From NCBI RefSeq assembly GCF_000006445.2, contig NC_006047.2:1612001-1676000 (forward strand): a stretch of DNA of 64,000 nt, given 5' to 3'. The notes under the pieces are model-generated. The model had not been told where the DNA came from. It saw only the letters and a list, made by a program, of their open reading frames with translations, and searched no databases. Positions 54,935 through 64,000 of this stretch are shown here, in pieces. This stretch comes from Debaryomyces hansenii CBS767 (lineage: Eukaryota; Ascomycota; Pichiomycetes; Serinales; Debaryomycetaceae). A program made the translations under genes and the position numbers. The first letter of the stretch is position 1. The number at the start of each line of letters is the position of its first letter.

Positions 54935-56554
54935 ATGACTATCGACATAAATGATATTGATCTTAGTTCCAAAGACAAAGGGCCTGAGATCTACCACCAC
55001 GAAGAAAAAGGTGCCAATGCTTCACACTATGAAGAAAAAGGTATCGCTTCACACCTTGAAGAAAAAGATGGATTAGAAATTGTTGATAAAGTGTCGTTGA
55101 ACGAAGAATTGGCTCAAAATTTGGATCTTCCAGAATCATTGAAGGACTTGACAGATGAAGAATTTGAGGCATTGGAAAGACGTACCAAGAGAAAGATCGA
55201 TTTGAGAATCTTGCCTATGGTTGTGTTAATTTACATTTTGAACTACTTGGACAGAAATAATATTGCGGCTGCCAGATTGGGTGGTTTAGAAGAGGACTTA
55301 GGGTTGGTCGGGTCCCAATACCAAACATGTATCTCCATTTTATTCGTTGGTTATATTTTGATGCAAATTCCTGCTAATATGTTCTTGAATAAAATGGGTA
55401 AGCCTTCCTTATTTATCTCATGTATTATGACTGCTTGGGGTATCATTTCCACATGCACTGGTGCTGTTCAAGGATATGGTGGTCTTATGGCTGTGAGAGT
55501 GCTTCTTGGTTTCGTTGAAGCAGGGTTTTTTGGTTCTTGTTTATACTATTTATCGTGTTGGTATACGAGAAAGGAATTAACCTTGAGAAACTCCATTCTT
55601 TACTCCGGTTCCCTTATTTCTGGTGCTTGGAGTGGTCTTATTGCATCTGGTATTGTTGAGAAGATGGATTATAAGATGGGCTTGAGGTCATGGCGTTGGT
55701 TGTTTATTATTGAAGGTGCCATCACTGTTTCTATTGTTCCACTTTCCTATTTAATTTTACCAGATATGCCAAAAAATACCAAGTTTTTAACTCAACAGGA
55801 GAAGGATATTGTTATGTGGAAGTTAAGAATAGAAGTCGGTCAAGATGATTCTGATCAAGAAAATCAAGAGAGTTATAAGGGTGCCTTCCTTTTGGCAATT
55901 AAGGATCTCAAAATTTGGTTGCTTACGATAACGTTCTCATTCTTGGTTGCAGCCTGTGGTGTTACTAATTTCTTCCCTACCGTTGTTGGAACGTTAAACT
56001 TCGACAACATGACCACTTTATGTCTTACTGCTCCTCCATATTGTATTGCTGTCGTCGCAACATTCTTATGGGCAAGACATGCGGATAAGACTGGTGAAAG
56101 ATATTTCCATGTCGTCATCCCATTGATCATAGCATTAATATCATTCATCATATCCGCTGCCACATTAAACGTCGGAGCAAGATACTTCGCTATGTGTATT
56201 ATGATTCCTTCCTTATATTGTTCGTTTACAACTATTTTATCTTGGATGTCAAATTGTGTTCCAAGACCACCTATGAAGAGAGCTATTGCGATTGCCATAA
56301 TGAACTGTATTGGTAATTCGACCTCTATCTGGAATTCTTATTTGTATCCATCAAGTGGTGCTCCACAATTTATGGTTGCATTTGTTTGTAACTGTGTGTT
56401 TATTTTATGCTCCATTGTTGCAGCTACTTTATTAAGGCAGAGAATTGTCAAATTAAATAAGAGAATTGATGCAGGTACTATGAAATGGGAGAACGAATTA
56501 GGGAAAGGTAATGACGGTTCTAAAATCTCACCAGATTTCAAATACTTATACTAG
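54935..56554 (+). CDS. DAL5-family major facilitator permease
   Basis: The 539-residue protein is an MFS transporter of the anion:cation symporter (Dal5/Tna1/Vht1/Seo1) family, which imports allantoate, nicotinate, vitamins or peptides at the plasma membrane. About twelve hydrophobic segments are visible from residue 100 on. Typical blocks are VVLIYILNYLDRNNIAAARL, LFVGYILMQIPANMFLNKMG, RVLLGFVEAGFFGSCLYYLS, WYTRKELTLRNSILYSG and SWRWLFIIEG. The substrate cannot be told from sequence. The hydrophilic N-terminus has three short repeats, HHEEKG, HYEEKG and HLEEKD (about 20-48). Its leader has a 19-codon upstream ORF. It ends convergently with the MAP kinase gene. Confidence 0.93.
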   Translation: MTIDINDIDLSSKDKGPEIYHHEEKGANASHYEEKGIASHLEEKDGLEIVDKVSLNEELAQNLDLPESLKDLTDEEFEALERRTKRKIDLRILPMVVLIYILNYLDRNNIAAARLGGLEEDLGLVGSQYQTCISILFVGYILMQIPANMFLNKMGKPSLFISCIMTAWGIISTCTGAVQGYGGLMAVRVLLGFVEAGFFGSCLYYLSCWYTRKELTLRNSILYSGSLISGAWSGLIASGIVEKMDYKMGLRSWRWLFIIEGAITVSIVPLSYLILPDMPKNTKFLTQQEKDIVMWKLRIEVGQDDSDQENQESYKGAFLLAIKDLKIWLLTITFSFLVAACGVTNFFPTVVGTLNFDNMTTLCLTAPPYCIAVVATFLWARHADKTGERYFHVVIPLIIALISFIISAATLNVGARYFAMCIMIPSLYCSFTTILSWMSNCVPRPPMKRAIAIAIMNCIGNSTSIWNSYLYPSSGAPQFMVAFVCNCVFILCSIVAATLLRQRIVKLNKRIDAGTMKWENELGKGNDGSKISPDFKYLY

Positions 56555-56706
56555 ATTATGTATTTGTTTACTAGATAAATAACCATTAAATAACTATTAT
56601 AAATATTGCATATGTCAGAAACAACCATGTATTTCGTTAAGTATAATATAATGAGCTCGGCTTATTCGTAAATTGTCTGTAATGCAGTAATACAATCGGC
56701 AACAGA

Positions 56707-58347
<1,641 letters not shown>

Positions 58348-58429
58348 GGCAGCTTGTCCGAGTGGTTAAGGAGAAAGATTAGAAATCTTTTGGGCTTTGC
58401 CCGCGCAGGTTCGAATCCTGCAGCTGTCG
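58348..58429 (+). tRNA. tRNA-Ser (anticodon AGA)
   Basis: The 82-nt sequence folds as a class II tRNA. The acceptor arm is GGCAGCT paired with AGCTGTC, with discriminator G. The D-arm has the A box GTCCGAGTGG. The anticodon stem is AAAGA/TCTTT with loop TTAGAAA, giving anticodon AGA for UCN serine codons. There is a long variable arm, and a T-arm with the B box GGTTCGAATCC. There is no intron. A run of eight T residues at 58441-58448 is the Pol III terminator. Confidence 0.97.
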
Positions 58430-58440
58430 TCATAACATTA

Positions 58441-58448
58441 TTTTTTTT
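58441..58448 (+). terminator. Pol III T-run terminator of tRNA-Ser
   Basis: Eight T residues starting 12 bp after the tRNA 3' end, the usual Pol III termination signal. Confidence 0.85.
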
Positions 58449-58608
58449 CACAATTTGAGCTTCGAATTATATTATTTTTAGTGCTTGTTCTTGGCTGTTC
58501 CTTACTTTATAATAAAACTTCGTTTGAAAAATGTAGATCTATCACGGAATAGTATTATTCTTGTACAGACGAACTGTCATGAAAAATTCTAGTGCCTGAC
58601 TCCTCTAA

Positions 58609-58637
58609 ACGACATTTGCAACAAATTATGCGACATT
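58609..58637. promoter_or_regulatory. paired CGACAT motifs upstream of ERG27
   Basis: ACGACAT at 58609-58615 and GCGACATT at 58630-58637 are in the same orientation, 77-105 bp before the ERG27 ATG. They share the core found at YPF1, APA2, MRP4 and UFD4. Confidence 0.45.
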
Positions 58638-58713
58638 CTATATCGTTTAATCACTTCTCGTATAAGATGGACACTTATAATACTAAAAGCATTATAATTA
58701 AAAACTACATAGT

Positions 58714-59754
58714 ATGATTAAAGATAATGATAATAGTAAGGTGGCCCTTATAACAGGTACCTCTTCTAATCTTGGTATCAATATAGCGTACCGTTTATTG
58801 GAACAATTGCCATCTTCCACTAATGTTACGTTAATTGTCACTTCACGTACATTACCTAAGGTTAAAGAAGTCATAACAAATATTAATCAATATTCCAAAA
58901 CTAAATTAAATAGAACAGGTCAATTAGAATTTGACTATCTTTTGGTTGATTTCACAGACATGGTATCTGTTTTATCGGCATATTACGATTTGAACAAGAA
59001 ATTTAAGAAGATTGACTATTTGTTTGTTAATGCTGCGCAAGGTGTTTATTCGGGTATAGATTGGGTAGCAGCGACTAAGGAAATTTGCAGAAATCCAATG
59101 GAAGGGGTCACCAATCCTACTTATAAAACTCAAAGAGTTGGGGTTAAATCAAATGATAATATGGGGTTAGTTTTCCAAGCAAATGTTTTCGGTCCTTATT
59201 ACTTGATCCATAAGATAAAGCATTTATTGCAAAAAGGTGGTCGTATTATTTGGATATCATCTTTGATGTCGAATCCAAAATACTTATCGTTCAATGATTT
59301 ACAATTGTTGAAATCTCCAGAGTCATATGAAGGTTCGAAAAGATTGGTCGATTTAATGCATTTTGGAACGTTCAAACAATTGCAAAGCGAATACGGAATA
59401 GAGCAATATTTGGTTCAACCTGGAATTTTTACCAGTTTCTCGTTCTTCAAATTTTTAAATGTCTTCACTTACTACAGCATGCTAATGCTTTTTTATTTAG
59501 CTAGGCTTTTTGGCTCCCCATCGCATAATATATCCGGTTTTATTGCAGCCAATGCACCAGTTACATGTGCACTTGGGAATGAAAGTCAATCTGTTAAAGT
59601 TTGCTCGGTGAGTAATAGAACAGGTAAAGAGTATTTAAGTTATCAAGAGGTGGACACCACAGGATCAGCCGATATTTCTGCGTATCTAGAAAAGCTTTGT
59701 CATGAGTGGGACTTGACTTTGAAGGATCAGATCGTTAACACTCGTCAACCGTAG
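58714..59754 (+). CDS. ERG27: 3-keto sterol reductase
   Basis: Erg27 reduces the 3-keto group to a 3-beta-hydroxyl at the end of each C-4 demethylation round in ergosterol synthesis, in the ER or lipid droplets with Erg25, Erg26 and Erg28. The 346-residue protein is a short-chain dehydrogenase: the NADPH-binding loop TGTSSNLG (14-21), NAAQG (106-110), Ser182/183 in IIWISSLMS and the catalytic YEGSK (Y205, K209). The Erg27-specific insert ICRNPMEGVTNPTYKTQ and the C-terminal LVQPGIFTS, FYLARLFGSPSHNI and AANAPV blocks confirm it. Length equals S. cerevisiae Erg27 (347). It converges with MTC5, with 56 bp between the stops. Confidence 0.97.
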   Translation: MIKDNDNSKVALITGTSSNLGINIAYRLLEQLPSSTNVTLIVTSRTLPKVKEVITNINQYSKTKLNRTGQLEFDYLLVDFTDMVSVLSAYYDLNKKFKKIDYLFVNAAQGVYSGIDWVAATKEICRNPMEGVTNPTYKTQRVGVKSNDNMGLVFQANVFGPYYLIHKIKHLLQKGGRIIWISSLMSNPKYLSFNDLQLLKSPESYEGSKRLVDLMHFGTFKQLQSEYGIEQYLVQPGIFTSFSFFKFLNVFTYYSMLMLFYLARLFGSPSHNISGFIAANAPVTCALGNESQSVKVCSVSNRTGKEYLSYQEVDTTGSADISAYLEKLCHEWDLTLKDQIVNTRQP

Positions 59755-59810
59755 TTGTATAATTAGTATTTATTATAGAAATATGAAATTGAACATAATA
59801 TTACAAAGTA

Positions 59811-62800
59811 CTAAATTTTATGATCTAAGCAATTACATCCGCAGCCACTTGGACATTCTACGTTGAAATCATTATCATTCGTACCATTAGCCCACCACTC
59901 TACCGCACAATGGGAATGTAAGGCATGCTCGCAATTTATGCAGACAACTAGTCTTTTTGTGATCACCGTGTTACATAAATTACAATACTTCAATGTGTCC
60001 TTTTTGCTTGTATTCCATGCATTTGTCCCTATTGTTTCAATAGGATTAGTCGATTTTAATGTCTTTGCGTTCTGTTTACTTTTGATTTTCCTTAATCCAT
60101 ATTTGCATTTATGAACATCAAATAATGAACCAGAACTATAGGTTTTATCTAATCCAGGATAATTGAACTTGAGTATTTTAATACGATTAATTGGTAATCC
60201 CCATATGTATAACATATCAGCATATTGTTCTCTGTATGTTTTGATTTTTTCTTCTTGTTGTGTATCTAATAATAACAGAGAATACACATCGTCATATAAA
60301 TCCAATGACTCTACATTTTGCATCTCAATCGTGACAAAAGGTGAAGATCTAACTATATTCCTACCTTGTCTCTGATTCGAGCGTTTTTGCGAAAATGGAA
60401 TATTCTTTTCTCTCTTTTGAATTTGATGTGAAGGAGTATTTTTTGTATGTCGCTGTTTAGGAGAAGTCACAAGATACGAATCTTTAGATAATCCATGCGA
60501 TAGTGATAACTCTGTTGGTAAATATGATGAATTAAACGGAATAGTTTTCTTAAAGGAACCAGCTCTTTCTGAAATATGATCCCTAACATCTAACGACGAT
60601 GAAATTGATTTATTATAAGAATGCACATTTACCAGTTGGTTGTCTCTCTTGAAAAGCAGAACCGATGAATTTCTATGAAAATTCTCGAAATCTGTACTTT
60701 TTAAATCATTTCTACTATCCGTAGCGAGAGATTCAAATATGGACGAATCTTTCTGGTTGTGTGGATATAAGTATAAATCGATTTGACTTTGGTCATTAGA
60801 TTTTCGCATAGCTGATGTTGCGGGGGGTGGAGGCAAGGCATGGTATGGTGTATGAATCGGTATATTATATAAGTCTGGATATTTAACATTATTCGCATTC
60901 TCAAACAAGATACATGATAACATTGCAAGCATTTGAATATTTCCCTTAATTTCAAAGTATTTCATAATCTCTTTTATTAACCATGTCCTTCCGAATGGAT
61001 GCGTCCCCCAATAAAACCTATGCTTATTATTAAACATTTTTTTGCTTATATCAGACTCATGAAACAAATAATTGAAATTTCTGTCATCTTTCCAATTCCT
61101 AGAATTTACTCGTACTGGATCTTGAAATGCGTCATAAGCGGGACGAATCCTATCAATTTCAACATCCTTCACCAATATCATTTCCAAAATCCTCCAAGCA
61201 TCACTTATTTCCCTAAGACCATATTTCATAGCCACTTCCCCATTATACTTCGCTAATTTTTCTGGGGAATCACCTAAAACTCTGTATTCACAAGCAAGTT
61301 CATATTTGTCGGGGATTAAATGTTTGAAATCAAAAATACCTACAATATTCTTATTTTTTTTATTAGGTTTATTTCGCTTTCTCCTTTGGGACTGGTTCTC
61401 TGTCTCCCCTGGGACTGATGATTTATAATTGGATGTTCCATGGCTTGTAAGCTTATTAAGCGAACCACGATTATTACCATGAGATATATATCGATTTCCA
61501 AGTCCGACAGAAGTCTTGAGTAAACCAGGAATGCCTGCTCTAGAAGGAACATCGTCTTGTAAGATATCATCCCAATCGTTAGAAAAACTATCCTCCGAAG
61601 ATGATGAAGTTATTGAAGCATTTCGCTTATTTATACTACGTGAACTCTTATCGGATTGAGAGTCATAATCATCACTTTCATTTTCTGATTCAGAATGTGA
61701 TGTAATTGAGCCATCAAACAAATCCTTAGGCTGGTGTTCATTGTGCTGATGATGTGGACTATGAGTATTCAAGCTGAACCCCCCATCCGTGAACTTAAAG
61801 ATATTGAATTTCTGAAGTGCTTTATTTTCTTCCTCCTCATTATTTTTCGGAATGAAGAAACAAACAAGTTGGCCTGTATGAGACCACGTTGCTCCACAGC
61901 CTTTAGGAACAGGTGTTGAATCAAAGAATTTTTTACTTGGAATTTTAGAATCTTTCTTCGATATATCGTCAAATATATTACGCCCATCGCTTATACTTGG
62001 GTCATCATTAGTATATTCATCTCTTCTAATTGAATCAGTACTTCGTATTAATTCGTCGTCGTCGTCGTCGTCGTCAGCAACAGGAATGAGATCTGAAAAG
62101 TCGTACTTATATTCTTCGGAACTCGAATCGTCTTTCATAGAATTGAATTCAATATCCGGCTGCTGGTTAATTAAATCATCTGCCCACCCTTCAGTTCCAA
62201 TTTCCTGTATTAATCCATCAGGGTCAACTATATTTTCATTATCTTGATTGGAGGCTATCATTAATGAATCAAGTAGCTCAACTTTATCCCCCATTAAGTA
62301 TCTTAAACATGGTTCTAAACAAAATTTTTGGTATTTATTAGTGTAAAAATGAGATATTTCGTTTAAAGATTTTAGCATCACATTTCTTAAATCTAATGTT
62401 AGTTCATGTGTTTCTTCTATTTTGAATTTTATCAAATTAGCCTTTTGCAATTTCGCTAATTTTTTAGAAGGGATCCCTTCAATGTTTTCTGTTTCTTCAA
62501 GGTAAGGATATGACTTGGGAAAAATTATTTCAATTCGTATAAATATAAGCTTTTGTTCGGGACTAACTTCATCATTTGTTTGAATAGTTGTACTGTTAGC
62601 AATATTATTAGACATATTCTCTACGTCATTTTCTTCAACATTACTTGCTAAATTATTGCTGATGGACGAAGTATTAGCATTAATAATATTAGCAGCACTA
62701 TTACTATCCAATGCATTATTATTGATATTTTTAGTGGTATTATTAGAAGTATTTACATTAGCAGCAGTACTGACATTAGCATCATTAGAGTTGTCATTAT

Positions 62801-64000
62801 CATTATTGTTTGTCATTCCTTTAGTAGTCGCAATGCTATCTTCTAGTGTTACTGATTCAGAGACACTAGATTTTGCAGGGTCCTTGGTGGTGGTCTTATC
62901 CGCTGCATTGTCGATTTCATTATTACTTGGTTCTTCCGTTTTATCGGAATTTGAAGTACTAGATTTATCAGTCTTAATATTTTCCACATAGGGAGCAGGC
63001 CCTTTTAAACTAATGACCAATTCTCCTGTAGAGACAGAGATTTTCTCAAAACGGACTTTAGGAAATTTATGCCCAACAATTGTTACTTCTTCTCCCAAAT
63101 TCGAAGGCCCATCTTCGTCAATAGTTGTATTGATATTCTGATCTTTACCATTAGCTCTTCCTGTACGGCCAATACGAACCCCAGAGATCCAATCAAGATG
63201 ATTCAATTGTGATGAATCGCCACTTTGTTTATGATTTTGAGCTATCTGATACAGTGCTAATGACGATAACATATCCCCTTGGTTATCACGTTTTAAATTA
63301 GCTATAGTTGTAGGAGGTTCCATACAATACGATTCATATTTATAGAATGACTTCTTCTTTTCGTCAAAATAACCTTTACCGGGTGATTGTGCCTTTGGTG
63401 ATTCTTCTGGATCCAGCTCTTCGTTAGAGAAAGCACCAAGGATTTTTTGATACGATGGGTTATAATTAACCTTTTTATATAAATCTTCATCATGAGGCCA
63501 CAATTTTAAATCAAAGTCTTTCGACGACCATGTAACTAATTGGTAATCTTTCCATTTATGTTTACTATCAAAGAATTCATAAGACTCATGTCTAGTCCTC
63601 CATAAAAAATCTTTCATGGCACCATTATGGCCTTTAAACGTATAAATATCATCGGCATTAATTTCTTGCGTCTTCCCCGTTTCAATAGCCATTTGATGCG
63701 CCGATTCATAGTCTATTATGTGAATTGCATCCTGTCCTCCAATTAATGGCATAATTCCACATGTCTTTGTTCTACCAAATGGCAAATTCCTTGCTCTAGC
63801 AACAGGGTAATCCGCATTCATAACAACAGTTGGTCGGACACTATTTGTTTTGTTATTTTCATTAGCAAAGTAGTTGAAATCCTTTGAGAAATCACCAGGT
63901 CCATTGCTTTCCAAATTCCAGCACTTAACCTTTTTATCATTCGAACAAGTTATAATGTTAGATAAACCATTGCTAAAATCGAGACCATTGATTTTTCCTT
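59811..64000 (-). CDS. MTC5: SEA/GATOR2 complex subunit MTC5 (SEA3, WDR59-like), N-terminus off the right edge
   Basis: The minus-strand frame is open to the window edge, so the N-terminus is missing. The visible 1395 residues begin inside a WD40 propeller (INGLDFSNGLSNIITCSND, then KKVKCWNLE). The propeller runs on through FKGHNGAMKDFLWR and LVTWSSKDFDLKLWP. Next is an RWD domain split by an Asn/Ser/Thr-rich insert and resuming at IFIRIEIIFPKSYPYLEETE. A helical region and a C-terminal RING-like zinc domain follow (YCNLCNTVITKRLVVCINCEHALHSHC, ending in ECPSGCGCNCLDHKI). WD40-RWD-RING is the order of WDR59/Sea3. RTC1/SEA2 lacks the RWD. The complex sits on the vacuole and regulates TORC1 in response to amino acids. 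An Asp run is encoded at about 62055-62078. Confidence 0.9.
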   Translation of the reverse strand, partial: GKINGLDFSNGLSNIITCSNDKKVKCWNLESNGPGDFSKDFNYFANENNKTNSVRPTVVMNADYPVARARNLPFGRTKTCGIMPLIGGQDAIHIIDYESAHQMAIETGKTQEINADDIYTFKGHNGAMKDFLWRTRHESYEFFDSKHKWKDYQLVTWSSKDFDLKLWPHDEDLYKKVNYNPSYQKILGAFSNEELDPEESPKAQSPGKGYFDEKKKSFYKYESYCMEPPTTIANLKRDNQGDMLSSLALYQIAQNHKQSGDSSQLNHLDWISGVRIGRTGRANGKDQNINTTIDEDGPSNLGEEVTIVGHKFPKVRFEKISVSTGELVISLKGPAPYVENIKTDKSSTSNSDKTEEPSNNEIDNAADKTTTKDPAKSSVSESVTLEDSIATTKGMTNNNDNDNSNDANVSTAANVNTSNNTTKNINNNALDSNSAANIINANTSSISNNLASNVEENDVENMSNNIANSTTIQTNDEVSPEQKLIFIRIEIIFPKSYPYLEETENIEGIPSKKLAKLQKANLIKFKIEETHELTLDLRNVMLKSLNEISHFYTNKYQKFCLEPCLRYLMGDKVELLDSLMIASNQDNENIVDPDGLIQEIGTEGWADDLINQQPDIEFNSMKDDSSSEEYKYDFSDLIPVADDDDDDDELIRSTDSIRRDEYTNDDPSISDGRNIFDDISKKDSKIPSKKFFDSTPVPKGCGATWSHTGQLVCFFIPKNNEEEENKALQKFNIFKFTDGGFSLNTHSPHHQHNEHQPKDLFDGSITSHSESENESDDYDSQSDKSSRSINKRNASITSSSSEDSFSNDWDDILQDDVPSRAGIPGLLKTSVGLGNRYISHGNNRGSLNKLTSHGTSNYKSSVPGETENQSQRRKRNKPNKKNKNIVGIFDFKHLIPDKYELACEYRVLGDSPEKLAKYNGEVAMKYGLREISDAWRILEMILVKDVEIDRIRPAYDAFQDPVRVNSRNWKDDRNFNYLFHESDISKKMFNNKHRFYWGTHPFGRTWLIKEIMKYFEIKGNIQMLAMLSCILFENANNVKYPDLYNIPIHTPYHALPPPPATSAMRKSNDQSQIDLYLYPHNQKDSSIFESLATDSRNDLKSTDFENFHRNSSVLLFKRDNQLVNVHSYNKSISSSLDVRDHISERAGSFKKTIPFNSSYLPTELSLSHGLSKDSYLVTSPKQRHTKNTPSHQIQKREKNIPFSQKRSNQRQGRNIVRSSPFVTIEMQNVESLDLYDDVYSLLLLDTQQEEKIKTYREQYADMLYIWGLPINRIKILKFNYPGLDKTYSSGSLFDVHKCKYGLRKIKSKQNAKTLKSTNPIETIGTNAWNTSKKDTLKYCNLCNTVITKRLVVCINCEHALHSHCAVEWWANGTNDNDFNVECPSGCGCNCLDHKI
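62055..62078 (-). repeat. GAC trinucleotide run in MTC5
   Basis: A run of (GTC)n on the plus strand encodes seven aspartates in a row in MTC5, in frame. Confidence 0.8.

Overview
This window is nuclear chromosomal DNA from an ascomycete yeast, most likely a CTG-clade species close to Debaryomyces hansenii. The evidence is that nearly every recognisable protein has a close budding-yeast counterpart, genes are compact and mostly intronless, and introns use GTATGT, (T/G)ACTAAC and AG. The DNA is AT-rich. A mitochondrial complex I subunit is present (NDUFB9 type), which Saccharomyces lacks. In two places a CTG codon falls where serine fits better than leucine. The species assignment is inference. 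Proteins are described as read with the standard code, so any CTG residue may really be serine.

Layout, left to right. 1-11 kb: a GIP3/HER1-like PP1-binding leucine-rich-repeat protein cut by the left edge, SRP54, a small unknown ORF, the signal-peptide-peptidase YPF1, an unknown Ser-rich protein with tiny upstream ORFs, a three-KH RNA-binding protein and a free-methionine-(R)-sulfoxide reductase. 11-22 kb: CRT10, MIF2 (CENP-C), MRT4, an unknown membrane protein, the complex I subunit and SAC6 (fimbrin). 22-35 kb: PEP3/VPS18, SPB1, an unknown Ser-rich protein, APA2, and two spliced genes, QCR7 and DIC1. 35-49 kb: FIG4, an F-box-like protein, SBA1 (p23), an unknown, MRP4, a small unknown, LAG1/LAC1, HSE1, SFT1 and CAP1. 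49-64 kb: UFD4, a DAL5-family permease, a FUS3/KSS1-type MAP kinase, tRNA-Ser(AGA), ERG27 and MTC5/SEA3, which is cut by the right edge.

The genes are housekeeping functions in no operon-like order: protein targeting and turnover, vesicle traffic (PEP3, FIG4, HSE1, SFT1), actin (SAC6, CAP1), mitochondria (QCR7, NDUFB9, DIC1, MRP4), ribosome assembly (MRT4, SPB1) and lipid synthesis (LAG1, ERG27). I see no transposon, CRISPR array, prophage-like block or coherent new multi-gene system.

The most interesting unexplained signal is in the promoters. A short motif, (G/A)CGACAT, occurs in clusters 60-240 bp upstream of YPF1, APA2, MRP4 with its divergent partner, UFD4, and ERG27, often as inverted repeats. 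CACGTG E-boxes, a heat-shock element at SBA1, upstream ORFs in two leaders, an intron hairpin and several unrecognised genes are also reported.
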